Shown here one piece after another: positions 50,501 through 64,000 of a stretch of 64,000 bases of DNA. The notes under the pieces are model-generated. The model was not told the origin of the DNA and made no database searches. It was given only the letters and a program-made list of their open reading frames with translations. Position 1 is the stretch's first letter. The number at the start of each line of letters is the position of its first letter. Source of the stretch: Centropus unirufus (taxonomy: Eukaryota; Chordata; Aves; Cuculiformes; Centropidae); contig VYZI01000086.1 in NCBI GenBank assembly GCA_013397695.1, positions 64,298 to 128,297 of the forward strand, written 5' to 3'. A program made the position numbers and the translations under genes.

Positions 50501-53500
50501 GAGTAGTGCTGCAGCTGAGGTGGCATTTATCAGGCAGCATGCTTCCTTCCCTTGTGTCTCATCCTGCTGCTCTTATCCCTCCGCTTTCATGACTGTTTGC
50601 CTGCTTGCTCTTCCATCCTGCTCCCACTCAGCAAGCTGCTTGTCTCCTAAGGCTAGCTTTGCTCTCCAGGTCAGAGCTGCTACTAGTGACTGCTTTATTT
50701 CTTATTAGTGTTTGAGGAGTTCCCTCCTTGCCTCCTAGGTCTGTCTGCAATAGCTGTAATGACACATCCATAAAATATCCGTACCTCCAGTCTAATGACA
50801 TAAACTAGATTTTAAGGCTATTGAACTAACAGGGTATCTTAGCAACAAATATTTATTTTAATAACAGTATCCCTGGCCATGTTAAACAAGCATCCTCTGC
50901 AATACTCAGAATGCCCTAGAGCATTTCATCCTGCCCCACGACCCATTTTCTGTTGTTTCATCCTTAGTTAAAAGAATCACTAAAGTCAATGTCATTGTTC
51001 CAGAGAGTTTGTTGGCAGTGTCCTCTCAGCTTTTTAGAAAAATATCAGAAAAGAAGCAGATGACTGTGTTCCTGCTAGAAATTTCTGATTGTTGCTTATG
51101 GGGATCTGCTTAGAGGAGTGACGCCGAAGAGCTTTCTTGCATTGCCTGTTTACTGCATATTCAGAGGCTGAAACTGCCCACTTACTCCCCTGGCAATCAC
51201 AATGAGGTTGAGGACTGCTCTCTTCAGAGTCAATCCTTGACTGATATCCTCTCCCTGAAGTTGTCAGGAAGCAACAAATGATGTGTCCGCTGACTTCTGC
51301 GCTACCTTATGTTCATGCTGCCCACCCAACTCACCGTGAGGTTCACCATCCCTTTCCTCCAGCCCTTATTAGAATTGTAGAAAAGATTTTTCTTTAAAAT
51401 AAATTTTCCTCTTGAAATTTAGATACAGTGGATCACACACCAGGGATAATTGCTAACATAACCACCTAACTTTGCTGGTTTATTGTCCTTGTACATTTTG
51501 CAATTACCTTTTTCTCTCCCCTACTAGTGAAATCTTGATACTGCCTGTGACATTAAACCATAGTTTGTATGGTCACCATCATAAATTTGTGAAAGTGAGT
51601 AATAATTTGTCTTATGGAGTAAAATAACAAAGTGTGAAATTATAGTAGCTTATCTTTTTATTCCCTGGGCAGCACATTGTTGCTCTCTGATGGGTTGAAA
51701 TCTCTTTCTTTTGATAAATCCTACTAGTATCTGCCTTTGAACTCTCCTAGTGAGATTTTTTATAGAGAGAAATATCCAGAGAATTTTTTTCTCAGCATAT
51801 CTCTACACAGAATAAATCTAGGCCTTCTTTCCCCTGGCACTCACTGGGGTTCAGCTTTGTTCCAGGAAAGGAATATTACAGTCATCAGAAAGTGCAGCAT
51901 CTCCTAGCACATATTTCCTGGGGATTGTTGAACATTACATTTTCCATCCCTTCCTTGTGTTCCTTAAATTGTCTCCCAATAATTTTTCTGTCACCACTAG
52001 TGAACCAAAGGGTGTCTGAGTAGCTTTGCTCCAGGAGCTCAGCATGTTGCAGCCTAGGCCAGCAGGCACTTGCCTGGCTCCTGGGCATGGTCCAGCCCTG
52101 GTCAGTAGGCACTCATCTGCCTTGCAGATTCAACTTGTAGCTCCTCACTGAGTCATTATTCTGCCAGGTTGACTTCAGCCTAATTATTTTCTCTTCCTCC
52201 CTCTGCCCTCCTCTCCAGGTTACAAATGAGTGTTTGTGTACAGCTCAGGGAGAAACACCTTTCACAGTTTCATAAAAATAAATGTCAGCCTGCCAATGAG
52301 TTAGTCAGGAAGGTCTGATGAGGTCAAAACTGCTCTAAAGCTGCCATCATGAAGTATTTACCGATCCTGCCTGTGCTAAGTGAGTAGATCTGCTAACCTA
52401 CAAGCTGTGTGTATAGGCAGAGGAACTGGCAATGACATACATCACACTGAAAAAGACACAAGACTATAAGAAATGTTCTGTGAAGAGTTATTGTTCGTAC
52501 CTCAATAGCTGCACATAACTTTGGTTGAAGGAGCAATATCATTCACCTTTGTCATTGTTGCTTGGTAAGGGTCTAAGTCCAAACCAAACATGTGGTGTGA
52601 CCTGTGGTCCCCCAGCCAAGTGGATGGAGTGTTTAAGGTAGGATGCTGAGTACTTTTGGTCTGGGAGCAAATAACTCTTCTTCTGACTCACTCAGCACAA
52701 CTTCATTAGTGACAAGAACTGACAGTGAAAGTGGCAGCTTCATAATTTAAATTGATTGCTTATTGTGTTCATTTGGTATGGAAGCACTTTGCATCTATTA
52801 ATCTATTGATTCATTCTTACTTGAGAACTTAATTTGATTACTGTGTTTTTTGAATTTTTATTACTTTTGTAAATACACTCAGCAGCATGCTTACTTTAGT
52901 TTATGTTTACTATTCATTTTGATAGATTCTATAAAACAGCTCACTAGACCACACCAAAGGCTACCTGCCTAATACGGCAGAGGCAAGCCTAGCCATGTGG
53001 GGCTTCTTTTACACCATCCATATACAGTGTATACTGCTGTACACATCCGTGTCTATTCATAAAGCACAATTGTCTATGGCAGAAGCATCACAGACCTTTT
53101 TGCTGATTTATGAGCCACACTTTTTGCAGTTGCATTAACCAATGTTTGCCAGTGTCCCTCAAAGTCTGTAACAGCCCCAAAATACATGTCAGTTTTTCTA
53201 GGTGGATCTCCTCTTTCCATTCACCTAGAGTAACTGCGCATACATACACACATGCACGTACATCCACATCAACTAGGGCAACCTAAATTCATAGAAGCAG
53301 GCAAACTGTTGGTGGTTTTGTATGTTTTTAGCACTGATGCACAGCTTAAACAGGAAACATTGATGTAGGCTAGTCATTTAACTTCCCACTGTCCAGACAC
53401 AAAGCAGTTTTCATCATTGCTGAGATACTAATTTCTGATCTCTGATTCTACATGAAACTGGCACCAGTTGTAAGGCAACAACTCTTGGTGTAGATTTGCT

Positions 53501-55543
53501 TTTCGTGTCTCTCAGAAGAGGAGATGCCATATAAGCTCTATTGCTGAGTGTTGCTCCATAAACTGGCCTAAAATTAAGTTTCTTTATTTACAGCTAGACC
53601 AGTAACGCACTTCAAAGCACTGGTCGGACTGTACCTAGGAAATGAAAGATGAAAGACGTGACCTTTAAAAATGTGACCCCCTTTTCTAATGAAAGTATAG
53701 CCCCCTTATCCTCTTTCCTATGAAGGCCCAACTTCACCCTTCAGGCTTTGCAGCATTGTCACCTTCAGTTTTGTCCAGGAGGATGAAACATTCTTCTCTG
53801 TGGAGAGTGTTAGTATTTTTTGATCATAAGCACCAACAATGGGGGATCAGTTAGGTAGGCAGCTGAGTATTTTGGTGGAAATTAGCAGAGAAAATTGTGG
53901 AAAGTTCTCCTCAAGTATTTGTGCCTAAGCAGACAGATGATCCTGCTCAGCCAGGCTTGCATCACTTTCCTTTGTTTTTCAGCAAACATTTGAATTGCCA
54001 CTGCTTATTTGCAAGGCTATTTGGAGAAGGACCTTGTACACAGACAAACACATGCTGCAGAAGTTGGCACCAGCCAGGTTTAACCCCCACGGTGCTGTCA
54101 GGAGGTATTTGGAGGATGTGAGGAAGCATGAGGAGACCAGAGAAGAAAATAGTCAACACTTTGAGTCCAGAACTACCTGACTGATGGTTGGTTGCAGAGT
54201 AGAAGAGGAGGAAGCTTTGAGATGTGGTGAAATCCTTGATCGGAAATTAGGTGGGTTTTTTCCAGTTCTGGAGCACAGAATGAGGTGTCTGAGCAGGAGA
54301 CAAAGTCCTTATGTGTGCAGCTCTGCTCTAGCTCTGCCCTTAAAAATAACTGAAATGGGTTTGTTTGGGTGGAAGAGGGAGAAAGTGACAAATATTTTGT
54401 ACGTGGTTCAAAATCTGACTGTTCAGTGGAGGAAATGGACAAGTAGCAGATCTGCTGTCCAGAGGTAAGTGTGGAAAGAGAACATCTTGGCAAGGTTTCT
54501 GCTGGAGCTGAATTCAAACCGCAAACTAATACATCATTCAAAAACTCTTCCATCCTTATTACCTTCCTTGCTGCTTTGAACCAAGTTCCTCTGTCTTCCT
54601 GGAGTTCAGTTCCTCTTTTAGGTGAGCCATTTTATCTGAAGAGTCACTCTCCAACTTAGGTGCAGGCAATAAATGAATAAAAAGATTCATATAAATAATC
54701 ACTGGTGATTTAGATTAGGTCTGGAATCATTTGAATCGGTAAAGCTTAGCTAATGTTTCTGATGTAATGTTCTTCCATGGGATTTAATGTAACTTGCACA
54801 TGCCATTTTGTAATGTAAGCAGACATGCAAAAGCAAGTAAATGCTATTAAACCAGTATGTCCAGATCAAATGGGGTGGATTTGTCCATCAGTAGATATTA
54901 TGGCAACACTATACAGATGAATTGGGACAGATAGACTCCATAAACTCCAATTAATTACATTTGTTGTTCTCTTTGCATTTGTTTCCCGTTGAGCCCTATG
55001 CATCCTGATCTTTCACATTAGTTTTTTGTTTACAAAGAATTAATTTACATTAAGTGGTTCTCTTACTCCTCTGTCTGTTATGCCATTATCTGGACATGGT
55101 ATCACACCAGGGACTGTCCCTTTTTGTATGGATTTGGACTGGTTAATCATCACTAAGAGGTTATGACTGCTGTATAAGAAAGGATATCACTGAGGTAACA
55201 AAAAAAATGGTAGGATGTAGCCACAATTACTATATATTCAGTTATTTTAATTAAATTGTCCATGACATTCCCAATGCACCTCCATGCACTGTCTGTTGTG
55301 TGTGTTAGAAATGATATTCCATTTGTCATAAATTAATAGCAATTAGCAGTATCATGGTTGACAGTTGCTTTAGGCAGTATTATCTCTTAGGTAAGCTCTT
55401 CTTTTTCTCCTCAGCAGTCGCCATGGTGGAGTTGAATTGCTGTGGTATCTCTGCCAGTCTCATGGGTCTTTGACTAAGAAAATGATTAAGATTGGCTTTA
55501 GCCTAAAAGTAACTTGCCAAAAAAAAAAAAAAAGTTCTTCCAG

Positions 55544-55583
55544 TCAAAAGCATTAGGAAAGCATCAAAAGCATTGGGGAAATA
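55544..55583 (+). repeat. 20-bp imperfect tandem duplication
   Basis: TCAAAAGCATTAGGAAAGCA is followed by TCAAAAGCATTGGGGAAATA (16 of 20 identical), ten bases after an A15 run. Confidence 0.65.
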
Positions 55584-56642
55584 TCCATAGATTAAAGAGA
55601 ATAATATAAATGGAATTGAAAAGCAAAATCTATGAAGGGAGGGTATTCAGCCAAAACCTGACACCTTCTGTACCTTATCTGTGTTTTTCTTCATCATATT
55701 TCTCCAGATAGGAGGAAGTGATACATTTCTTGCTGTATCACCTGCCTGTTACCCAAGGAGAAAAAAAAATCTTTAATAAAAAAATGAAATGCAAGGCTGT
55801 ATGCTTTCAGAACTAAGCCTCATTAGTTTGATTTAAACTCCTCTCATCTTTGGGAAAAATAGCATGCAGTATTTTATCTACAGCAGCTTATTTCCATGTT
55901 TTGAATTAATATTAAAAATGAGCAACTATATTCCTGGAAGAAGAGAGTGAACACCAGTGTTGCAGAACCAACTCCTAGATATATACAGATTCCAGAAGAC
56001 ACCATCATCGTTTCCCTTCCTTGTTTTCCTTTATATAAGTAGAGGGAACTCCCAAATGCTCAGATAAGCCTGGCACTGTATGGCCCTAAACTTGCCTTGG
56101 CACCTACTTCCTCTCTGCTCTTCCTCTACAGCACTTTAGAATAAAAGAGAGTTGAACAACTTCTTTTTAATAAACATTGATTATAAAATGTCCTGGTCTC
56201 ATTCTGCTTCCATTATGGGAATAGCCTACTGCTAGGCTGTTCTGAACTTGACCCGCATTCTGCGTCCAAATCCAATGATGCAGCCATTCATCAGCTTGAT
56301 TTTGGCAGTGTTATACATGCCCTCTGAAACATTATTTTTGGCAGGCTGTCAAAGCATGAGTGACTTTCAGCATACAAATCTCCCTGATTTGCTGCACAGT
56401 CCCCCTCATGATCCTTGATCAGCATGAGCTCAAGACCTCAGCTGAGTAGAATAAAACCAAAAATAGTGCATTTGACAATGCAAGTCTGAATAACAATTAA
56501 TATGTAACCTCAGTGATAACAGTCAGTATGAGCATCAGCTGCTCTGTGATTGCTTTTCTCAACCTCTGTTCGGTTGAACTGGCTGGCTGGAAGAAGGTGC
56601 CATAGAAGGACCTGAAGCTGACCCCTAAATGAAGCAAATTTT

Positions 56643-56670
56643 GCTGCTGTAAATTGACTGCTGTAAATTG
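56643..56670 (+). repeat. 14-bp tandem duplication
   Basis: GCTGCTGTAAATTG is followed by ACTGCTGTAAATTG (13 of 14 identical). Slippage-type duplication in intergenic DNA. Confidence 0.7.
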
Positions 56671-59600
56671 TCTGGAGATGGCAACTGCAAAGAGTAGGCC
56701 CCTGAACCAGCACATTTTTGGGGTCAGAAAAGAAGTAGTAATGATTCGGCATATTTTTGTAAACTTCAGAAAATTTTAGAAACATTTCTGTTCTTTTTGA
56801 CTGCCTATAGTTGAATGTTAGTTAGCCCAGGGTTACCAACATGGAAATGGCAGCACAGAACAAGCTAGGAGCTCTCTGTGCCACTCAATTTTAGTGCTTT
56901 TTAGGCTTTTTTTTAATATTGGCAGCTCTCACCTCTTTAAGTTTGCAAAGCTGCTAGAGAAAATATAAGATGCCCTGGGAGCCTTGTATGCAATATGTGA
57001 ATGTCCTTGCAGCAGTTCTTTGGAAAATCAGCAGGAAGTATCTGATTGCTGCAGTGCTTTATATAATCCAGGAGGTAAATATCCATATGCAAAGGCATCT
57101 AACCCACCCATAATTGAAGATGTGCTGTGGGGATCTCTTCCAGCCCACTGAGGTATGATTGAACACCACTGTGTCCAAACCACCCTTTTCAGAAACTTCT
57201 GCAGGATGAAAACTAGAGAAGCTACCTTGACCCTGGCACCATCCTCCATCCTGTCAGAGAGAAACTCTGGGACTAGAAGTGATTCAGCAGAAGGCAATGC
57301 AGCACAGAACTGGTTTGTTTGGCAGCCACCCCACTGCAGGTCTAGTAACGCTGTTGTACAGCACCTCTTTCTCTGATAACGCCTAAGGCCAAAACCCTTG
57401 CCTGTCATGGAAGGGAGATGCTAAACATGATGCAGCTTAGCATTGCTTTATGAAGATAACATCTTAATCTAGCAAGTAGGAGTCACACACATCCACTCTT
57501 TCAGCCATGCTGGACCAGAGCCTTTGTACTTCTCATGGGTCCAGAACCCAACCCTTGCCAGAGTAGGTCTTCAGGTGGTTTTCAGGGAAGAAGAGACCAC
57601 AAGTCAGACCACAAGCCTGATTCTTCAGCCAGTTCTGCATGTTTCATGTCACTAAATAACTGTAGTGAAATCCATCTTGTAAGGCAGTTAAAGGTGTTTT
57701 GTGATGATGGAGGATCAGGCTCTAGTAAACATATTCAGAAATTGAACAAGTGAAACAGAGCGAACAGCTCTGGCCTATCAACGTGATTTATATCCTGTTA
57801 ACCACAAAAAAAAAAAAGAAAACAAAAAATAAACCAGGCACAAGAGACATCTGGAAGTGAAAATTAAATAAAACCAGACTAATGTCATAAACAAGAGAGA
57901 AATATTGCCTCCAGATCTATGTAGCTGAGCCTGATGGCTATCTCAAGTAAGATTGCTAGGGATTTTTATTTTTAAAAGAACACAAGAAATCAGGGAGGAA
58001 ATCTTCCATTTAAAGCCATAACTACTGATTCAGAGATTTGTGGGGGCATAAGAGACACAGGCATAGAGGAAAAACTCAGCTGCTAACAGCTCTAGATGAG
58101 TATTGGGCCCAGAACTAATTGAATAACAATAACCATTATTTAAGAACCATTTTTGTTGCCGAAATTCACCGCTAATATTATTTTCAAACTGTTGCATGAC
58201 CACCTGAAAATCTGACTGGCTTATAAAGTTGCACACACACATAAATAGTCATGAACACTATTTGAAAAAAAACTTAGCATAGAATATGCATTCTAAAAAT
58301 GGAAGGAATTGAATAAGGAAGTGAATTCTCCAACAGTTGCAATAATGTCTTGCACCAAGGACATTTCCTCCTGGTAGTGGAGGAATCTCTGGGTTTTCTG
58401 CATTTCCTTTAAATGTGTGAGAAAGGCTGCATGTACTCCTAGCAGAAGAAATCTGGCTCAATTTTCACCTCATTACTGACCTTGAAACCATTTTAGTATT
58501 CTCTTGGATATCTAGCTTATGAAATCTTCCTTCAAACTGCACTGGGCCCTGCCATCTGTTTAATTCCTCTGCAGATCTGGTCAGAGTAGTTTTATGAACT
58601 GCTTTCTTACCTATAATAGACAGTATGTCTATAAAAGTGACAAATACTACTACTTAAAAACCAGTGGGGACGTTGGTGTGTTTTTTACTTTCAATGTTGG
58701 CCAAAGTATCTTTATACAGCTTTTAATTGCTCATATTACCCCAACAAAACGAACATTTCCTAAATAATGGTAAGCTAAGCAGAAATTATTTGTTTTTAGA
58801 TTGTACACCATCGTGCCTGATTCACCAATAATAGTGCTTGACAAATTTGATTCCACAAGATTTCTAAGGACGAAATCCCAGGCTAGGGATTTTTTATTTT
58901 TTTTTATTCTGCTGTCAGAATAAAATGCTCTCTTTCTCTACTTAAAAGTTGACCGAATTTGATAGAAAAATCTTCAGGAGAAAGACATGTAGAACATTAT
59001 TTTAATTGATACTACTCACCTATTACAGCAATAGTCTGAATGTCATTGGTGCTATCCAGGCACATCAAAACACGTCCCTGAAAGGTACACCTCGCTCTCT
59101 CATTCTTGCATGACCATGCAGAAATTGTTTACCCCTGGTACTACCTCCACGGTGCACCCACTGCATGTCTTTTTGTCCAGCTCTTGCATGGCAATAATAT
59201 CTTGTCAGTATTTCATAAATATTATAAAGACCTTTGCTGTGCTTCTGGAATCACCAGAACCTAGTAAAAAAATAGTATATAATTTAGTTTGGCTTCATGT
59301 GACTTGTGCAGCCCATGTGGCTTCTTCACCTACATACATTGTGCAACTGCTGTGTTACAGCCTTCCAAAAGGTGGCATGTGGGATGAAAGATCCTGCACA
59401 TGTCTGCAGGCTGGGCTTGGTCTTGAAGAGGACTGTAAAATGCAAGCTTGGAAGAAAACAAACAAATTGCTTCCCTGAAACAGAGAAAAAAAAAACCCAA
59501 AACATAGAGTTCATTTTCTAAAGCCTGCAGGTTCTCAGGCACCAAAGTGATGAATAAGAGACTTGCTGAGATCTTCTTCCCCACTGAGGACATTCACATG

Positions 59601-60186
59601 AATGCCCCTGAAATGCCTGCAATGTCACCCAAGGGCCATGGTGCACCTTGCTTGCCTTATCCATGAAGACAGCATGATGGCAAGAAGATACAGGATGTTC
59701 TGGTGCTGACTCTTGAGAACCAGGTCAGAAGCCTCAGGAGGACCTGGAAAGTGTTGGGAAGTCTTCAGAGGCATTTCCACAGTGTGTTGTAGTGCTGATG
59801 TTTGTGTAGCCCCCTTTTTTGTGTTCCCTTTTGCCATGAGTTTGAGTATTGAATACAAGTTACTTTTACTTGATTAAGATTTCTCTCAAATGAGTCAATA
59901 AACCTTTTTATCTCAGTTTCAAACACACGTATTTGTCTGTTGGTTTCCAGTAAAAAAAAAAAGAAACCATAACAAATGTATACAATTCAGGACAAACATG
60001 TAAAAGAATCATACATTTCAAAGGCAAGCAGCTGTCACAAAACATTATCAGTCTTGACTCTACAATCAAAAAAAAGGAAAACATTACTTGAACTGATACT
60101 AATTAAAAATCTAGAGCATGTACAGTCTAAGTCTGTTTCCAGCAGACTCAGAGTGAAAGGACTGAGATGCGGGCAACCTTTGTGCC

Positions 60187-60922
60187 TTATGCGTCAGGAA
60201 CAGTGGTACTGATGCTTGCCTGCTGAGCTCTGTGCTGGGACAATGGCACATATACAGGACCTGATCTCCCTGCCCTGTTGCTTGTTGCTGATAGTACTCT
60301 TAGTTTCACCTGCACAGTGGACTGAGCAGGCAGCTGACCCAGCAAGGGGCTAGGAAAGGCTGAAAGGAAAAGGCAGATGGAGGTGATGATGCCCAGAAAT
60401 GGTAAGAGAGACACAAAGATGGCTATACACAGTGGCCACCATGGGAGCAGATTATCAGAAAGTGAAGTGGAAGAGGAACCCCCTTTGATCTGCAGAGTGG
60501 GGAGGTAGCTGTGTGTTATCCACCAGCATCCCATAAAGAGGAATGAGGGAGCATGAAGCATTATGTCCTGGCACCTTTCCTGTGTACCTCCTTGCCCTTC
60601 TGCTCTTGACTCCCTTTTCCCTGAGCTTGTCCTTTTGCTCCTGCTGCTCAAGCATATGGTGATTTGTTTCCAGTGCCAGGGAGACTTCGTGAACAAGCTG
60701 CATATGCTCCTTGCATTCCTTGAACTGAGCACATCCAGCTTGGAGCCCAGGAATGGGCATGGGCACACGCATGGCTGCGATGTAGTGGCAGCGTAGCTCA
60801 GAGAGCATGGGTAGAACGCCCAGTTTAGAGGCATTTCCTGAGGGAAGGGGCAGCCTTTTCCACCAAGGCTGTGCACAGCTGTTTCTTGAACACCTGTTTG
60901 ATTCAAGATCTGATGCCTTCAC
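60187..60922 (-). other. Two overlapping minus-strand open frames, possible decayed membrane-protein gene
   Basis: Frame A (60187-60906, 239 codons) is the longest open frame in the window. It contains a hydrophobic run of roughly 30 residues (PWWPLCIAIFVSLLPFLG and onward) that would span a membrane. Frame B (60455-60922, 155 codons, a different frame) contains a charged heptad-like helix (EHMQLVHEVSLALETNHHML then EQQEQKDKLREKG). A helix followed by a membrane span could be one protein broken by a frameshift, but I recognise no family. The region is GC-richer than its surroundings, which lengthens chance frames. No splice or promoter evidence is visible. Confidence 0.12.
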
Positions 60923-62242
60923 CCATTATCCAAGCTTGCACTGAGCCCAAGCAGGCAGGACCCTAGGAAGGGTACAAGACTGCTGGGGCCCTGATAGGCA
61001 GGGATTGTTATGGCTGGTAAGACTGACATGAATTAATTCCCCAGCTGTTTGCTTCTCCTCCATTTAGAGAAACAGAGCGCCTCACACAATGGCTTAGAAA
61101 ATCGTTATATGGTTGTGGAGGAAATGAGGTTTCTCCCTGAAGGAACCTGAGAAGGATAAGCACAGGGTATCTCCAGGACACAGGGCTGAGATTGCTCTTC
61201 TAGAATGAAAGGAAATGGCCAAAAAGCAAAAAATCCTCTGCGAGGGAAAGAAGTCCTGCTCTTGTCCACCTCTCTCAGCTCACCCAAGGGACAAGCAGTG
61301 TCTGGATGAGCAGCATTTCAGAGCACCACAGGGAAGAAGTCTGCTCCAGAAACAAGAGCTGATCCTCCAAGATGGAGCCAGATCTTCTGCATGCTCATAT
61401 AACAGATACCTGCATGCAACATGCAACAGGCTGTCCTTAAAAATCAAGAACTCTGCCTAGACTGACACTGAGATGGAGACAAGGTATGCTTGAAGTAGCA
61501 GTCTTGTTTCTTTGGTTGTTTTAAGATTTACTTTCATTACAGTTTATCTGTAATTAATTACTTTTAAAATGTTATAGCTTTGTACAGCTTAATCCTATTA
61601 GCCAAAACATGCTGAGTATTAAATTGTAGTTTTTTCTCTTTTTTTCACTAGTATACTATTGTGAAATAGATGGCTACTTTAAAAACCAGTCTTCTTGTTT
61701 TCTGAAGGCATGAAGAGGAGTCATTGTTTAGAGGAAAAGAAGGAAACCTAGGCAAAACATCAAGAAAAAACACACTGGCTAAAAACTCATTCAGTGTATG
61801 GCCCCACTTTGGCACCATGAGCACGGTTATTACTTGAAGAGCTCCTGGGCTGACTGTGGCCTATGCAGAATTCTTGTCATCCATAGTCCACCAGCTGTTT
61901 CACACCTGAGGTTTATCATTCCTTCTATGCATAAGCTGAGGATACCCAGGAGTCCCTGAAAGCAGACAGTTAGATGTCGATCAGGAGACTGCATCTGTCA
62001 TCTAAGTGGATGGCTGCATCTGCATAACAGAAAAGCTGTAATTTGCTCACTTGCCCCTACTTCTTGTGGGAACACTTACAAACCTATGGCGATGAAAGGC
62101 AACTTTTGCCAGTTCTGGAGAATAGGCCAGGTTCCCCAGTTCTGAGTGCACACGCTTCAGGACAGACTCAGAAGAAATCTAGGGAAAACAAATTACAGCA
62201 TAGTCAAAAAAAGGAAGAAAATGGAAAGAACATCAAACATGG

Positions 62243-62311
62243 TATTTGAATTTTATTTTATATTTTATTTGATTTATTTTATTTTATATTTTATTTATTT
62301 ATTTGAATTTT
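62243..62311. repeat. (TATTT)n / (TTTTA)n microsatellite
   Basis: About 70 bases made almost only of T and A in interrupted pentamer and tetramer units (TTTTA, TATTT, TTAT). Likely length-variable between individuals. Confidence 0.85.
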
Positions 62312-64000
62312 AAGGTGCCCCACCATGCTTCTTGACAGAAGCTAAATAACAGCAAATCAAGGACAAGGAGGACCTCACAGGTGCTTCTTAACTCCTCACA
62401 TTGAACTCTCCAGATGAAGAAATGCTGTAATTCCTCCCAAGGTAACTGTAAATTACCTACTGACCTTAAGAAAATGTCTAGGTATTCCAAGGACTCCAGG
62501 GCGGAAACTGATACTGGTTTTGAGAACTACAAGAAAAGAAAATGATTTAAAAAAGAGAAACAGAGTATGACAAAGCAAGCTGAGTGACTTGGCAAATGTG
62601 GAGAGTTAATTGTCAATTTATTGCTACAGATGAAGATTATAAAATTGTATGTCTTCATTTTTCTTGCCATATGTCAAAACTTGTATCATTTGGAGATGTA
62701 ATAATGTTTCTCCTGAAATAATATAGATATACTCCTTGTGTATTTTTCTACTTTCTGACCTCTTATCTTTTTTTAGGTCCTCCATCATTTCTCTGTAAAT
62801 GCTGTAAATCTTAATTTATCCTGTTATAGTAGTGATACTTAGTCACACATGTATTTCTGGTTCACTCCCTTCAGAGAGGACACTTTCCATAGATATAGAG
62901 TAATCAGGAAAGTCATCACAAGCCATCAGAAGTGCCGCCATACAAAACAGACAGAAATTTCCCTTTTAAATCAAGGCATTTGCTGAGAAATTGGAAAAGT
63001 TATGAAAAGCATATTTGTATCAACATTACTAATAAAAGCCAGATATGACATGCCTGCTATGAAGGGAAATGAGATAAAAGACATCTCTACACCACACACT
63101 TCCTCCTGCCTCCACACAGTTGGTCAGATTTTGGGACAATCCTGCATAAAATCAAGTATTTCATTGTCCCTATAGCAAGGAATAATCTAGAGCCAAAGGA
63201 AAATAAAATCACAGCAGAGGCCTTATTTTATCCTCTAATAATTATTATGAAGAAACACTAAAAAACAAGCGTGGCAAGTGGATGTACTTGGTGGCCAACT
63301 GACCTCCAGGAGGATGAGAGTGTAACCCTTATCTCAGTTTTGGTAATCTCTGTACCATTTTTATCTTGTAACTGGTTAGTTTGTGTGTGAGGTGTAAAGT
63401 TCAACTGCTTTTACCACTTTTCCCTCCTAAAACTACTTACTTATTCTCTTGACATCTCTTCTTGGCCTAAAATAAGACAAAAGTCTTAATTTACTGAGCA
63501 TAATTCATAAAGCATGATGTACATTCCTATAAGGCTCTAAGACTTTCTTAAAGGGTTTAAGAAAGCTACTTAAGATTACTACTTCCCTCTCTGTAAATAC
63601 ATACTGCTTAGCCATCATGTTGAGGTGACACTCTGTCCTCGACAATGCAAATCCATCCCACATGCCCTTTTTCCTGAATTGGTCCTCAACACATTTTTCA
63701 TACTAACTCATAGTTGTTGCTAGACTATTAAAGCTGATGTCTGTATTTACTCCATATCTGTGCTTGCAGCAATCTGGATGTTCTTCATGGGTGGTTATAA
63801 ATGGACATACCTTAGATGACATCATCAGTACTGCATGAGCCTCTTTACAAGGACTTTTCTAATACATCAGTCTCTGAGACCGGCTGTGTACCCTCCTCAC
63901 CACCATGGCCTCTCTGGGGACAGATAAAGCCTGAGGATCCCTTAGAAAATACATTTTGGAGCTCGGGCCTGACAGCTTGGTCCCATTCATGCACCTGGCA

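Larger units (their letters stand above)
47526..64000. other. Intergenic, no recognisable gene
   Basis: AT-rich DNA with scattered homopolymers (A15 at 55519-55533, an A-rich patch at 57806-57830), tandem duplications at 55544-55583 and 56643-56670, and a (TATTT)n microsatellite at 62243-62311. I looked for tetraspanin-7 exons, the expected next gene, and saw none. The minus-strand frames at 60187-60922 are treated separately. Confidence 0.65.

Noticed and set aside
63904..63933. CACCATGG followed by ATGGCCTCT near the right edge, considered as the TSPAN7 start
   Set aside because: The frame reads MASLGTDKA then stops and does not match the tetraspanin N-terminus.
1..64000. Search for prokaryotic systems, CRISPR arrays or intact endogenous retroviruses
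   Set aside because: No regularly spaced repeats, no operonic gene clusters, and no gag, pol or env motifs or paired LTRs were seen. The window is ordinary vertebrate gene and intergenic DNA.

Overview
The window is AT-rich vertebrate genomic DNA, most likely from a bird. The evidence is two truncated CR1 LINE copies carrying the typical CR1 3' tail, a low repeat density, and a compact gene (exons 3-10 in about 22.5 kb). I see no operons, CRISPR arrays, insertion sequences or other prokaryotic features. The species cannot be fixed from the sequence. A crocodilian or turtle is possible but less likely.

One gene is recognisable with confidence: OTC (ornithine transcarbamylase, the mitochondrial urea-cycle enzyme) on the + strand. 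Exons 3 to 10 lie at 86-167, 6199-6286, 10633-10786, 18328-18450, 19122-19175, 19282-19431, 20462-20599 and 22497-22556 (stop). All junctions are GT-AG. The eight exon lengths (82, 88, 154, 123, 54, 150, 138 and 60 coding bases) and phases match the mammalian gene, and the reading frame is uninterrupted. The 282 visible residues correspond to human residues 73-354, about 83% identical by hand count against the human protein from memory. Every active-site motif I can place is intact. Exons 1-2, the mitochondrial leader and the promoter lie upstream of the window.

From about 22.7 kb to 64 kb I find no gene I can name. In mammals the next gene on this side is TSPAN7, but I see none of its exons, so this stretch is probably the OTC-TSPAN7 intergenic interval. 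It holds a CR1 fragment, two MIR-like ancient SINE fragments, scattered ancient repeats, microsatellites, short tandem duplications and several weak open frames. Most of the listed open frames are AT-rich chance frames.

The most interesting candidate is a 43-codon open frame in OTC intron 9 (20716-20847). It starts immediately after an AG, is in phase with exon 9, and is followed 681 bases later by AATAAA with G/T-rich sequence. It could be an alternative terminal exon of OTC. Weaker candidates are a possible terminal exon near 41.0 kb and a pair of overlapping minus-strand frames at 60.2-60.9 kb, one with a strong membrane segment and the other with a coiled-coil-like helix.
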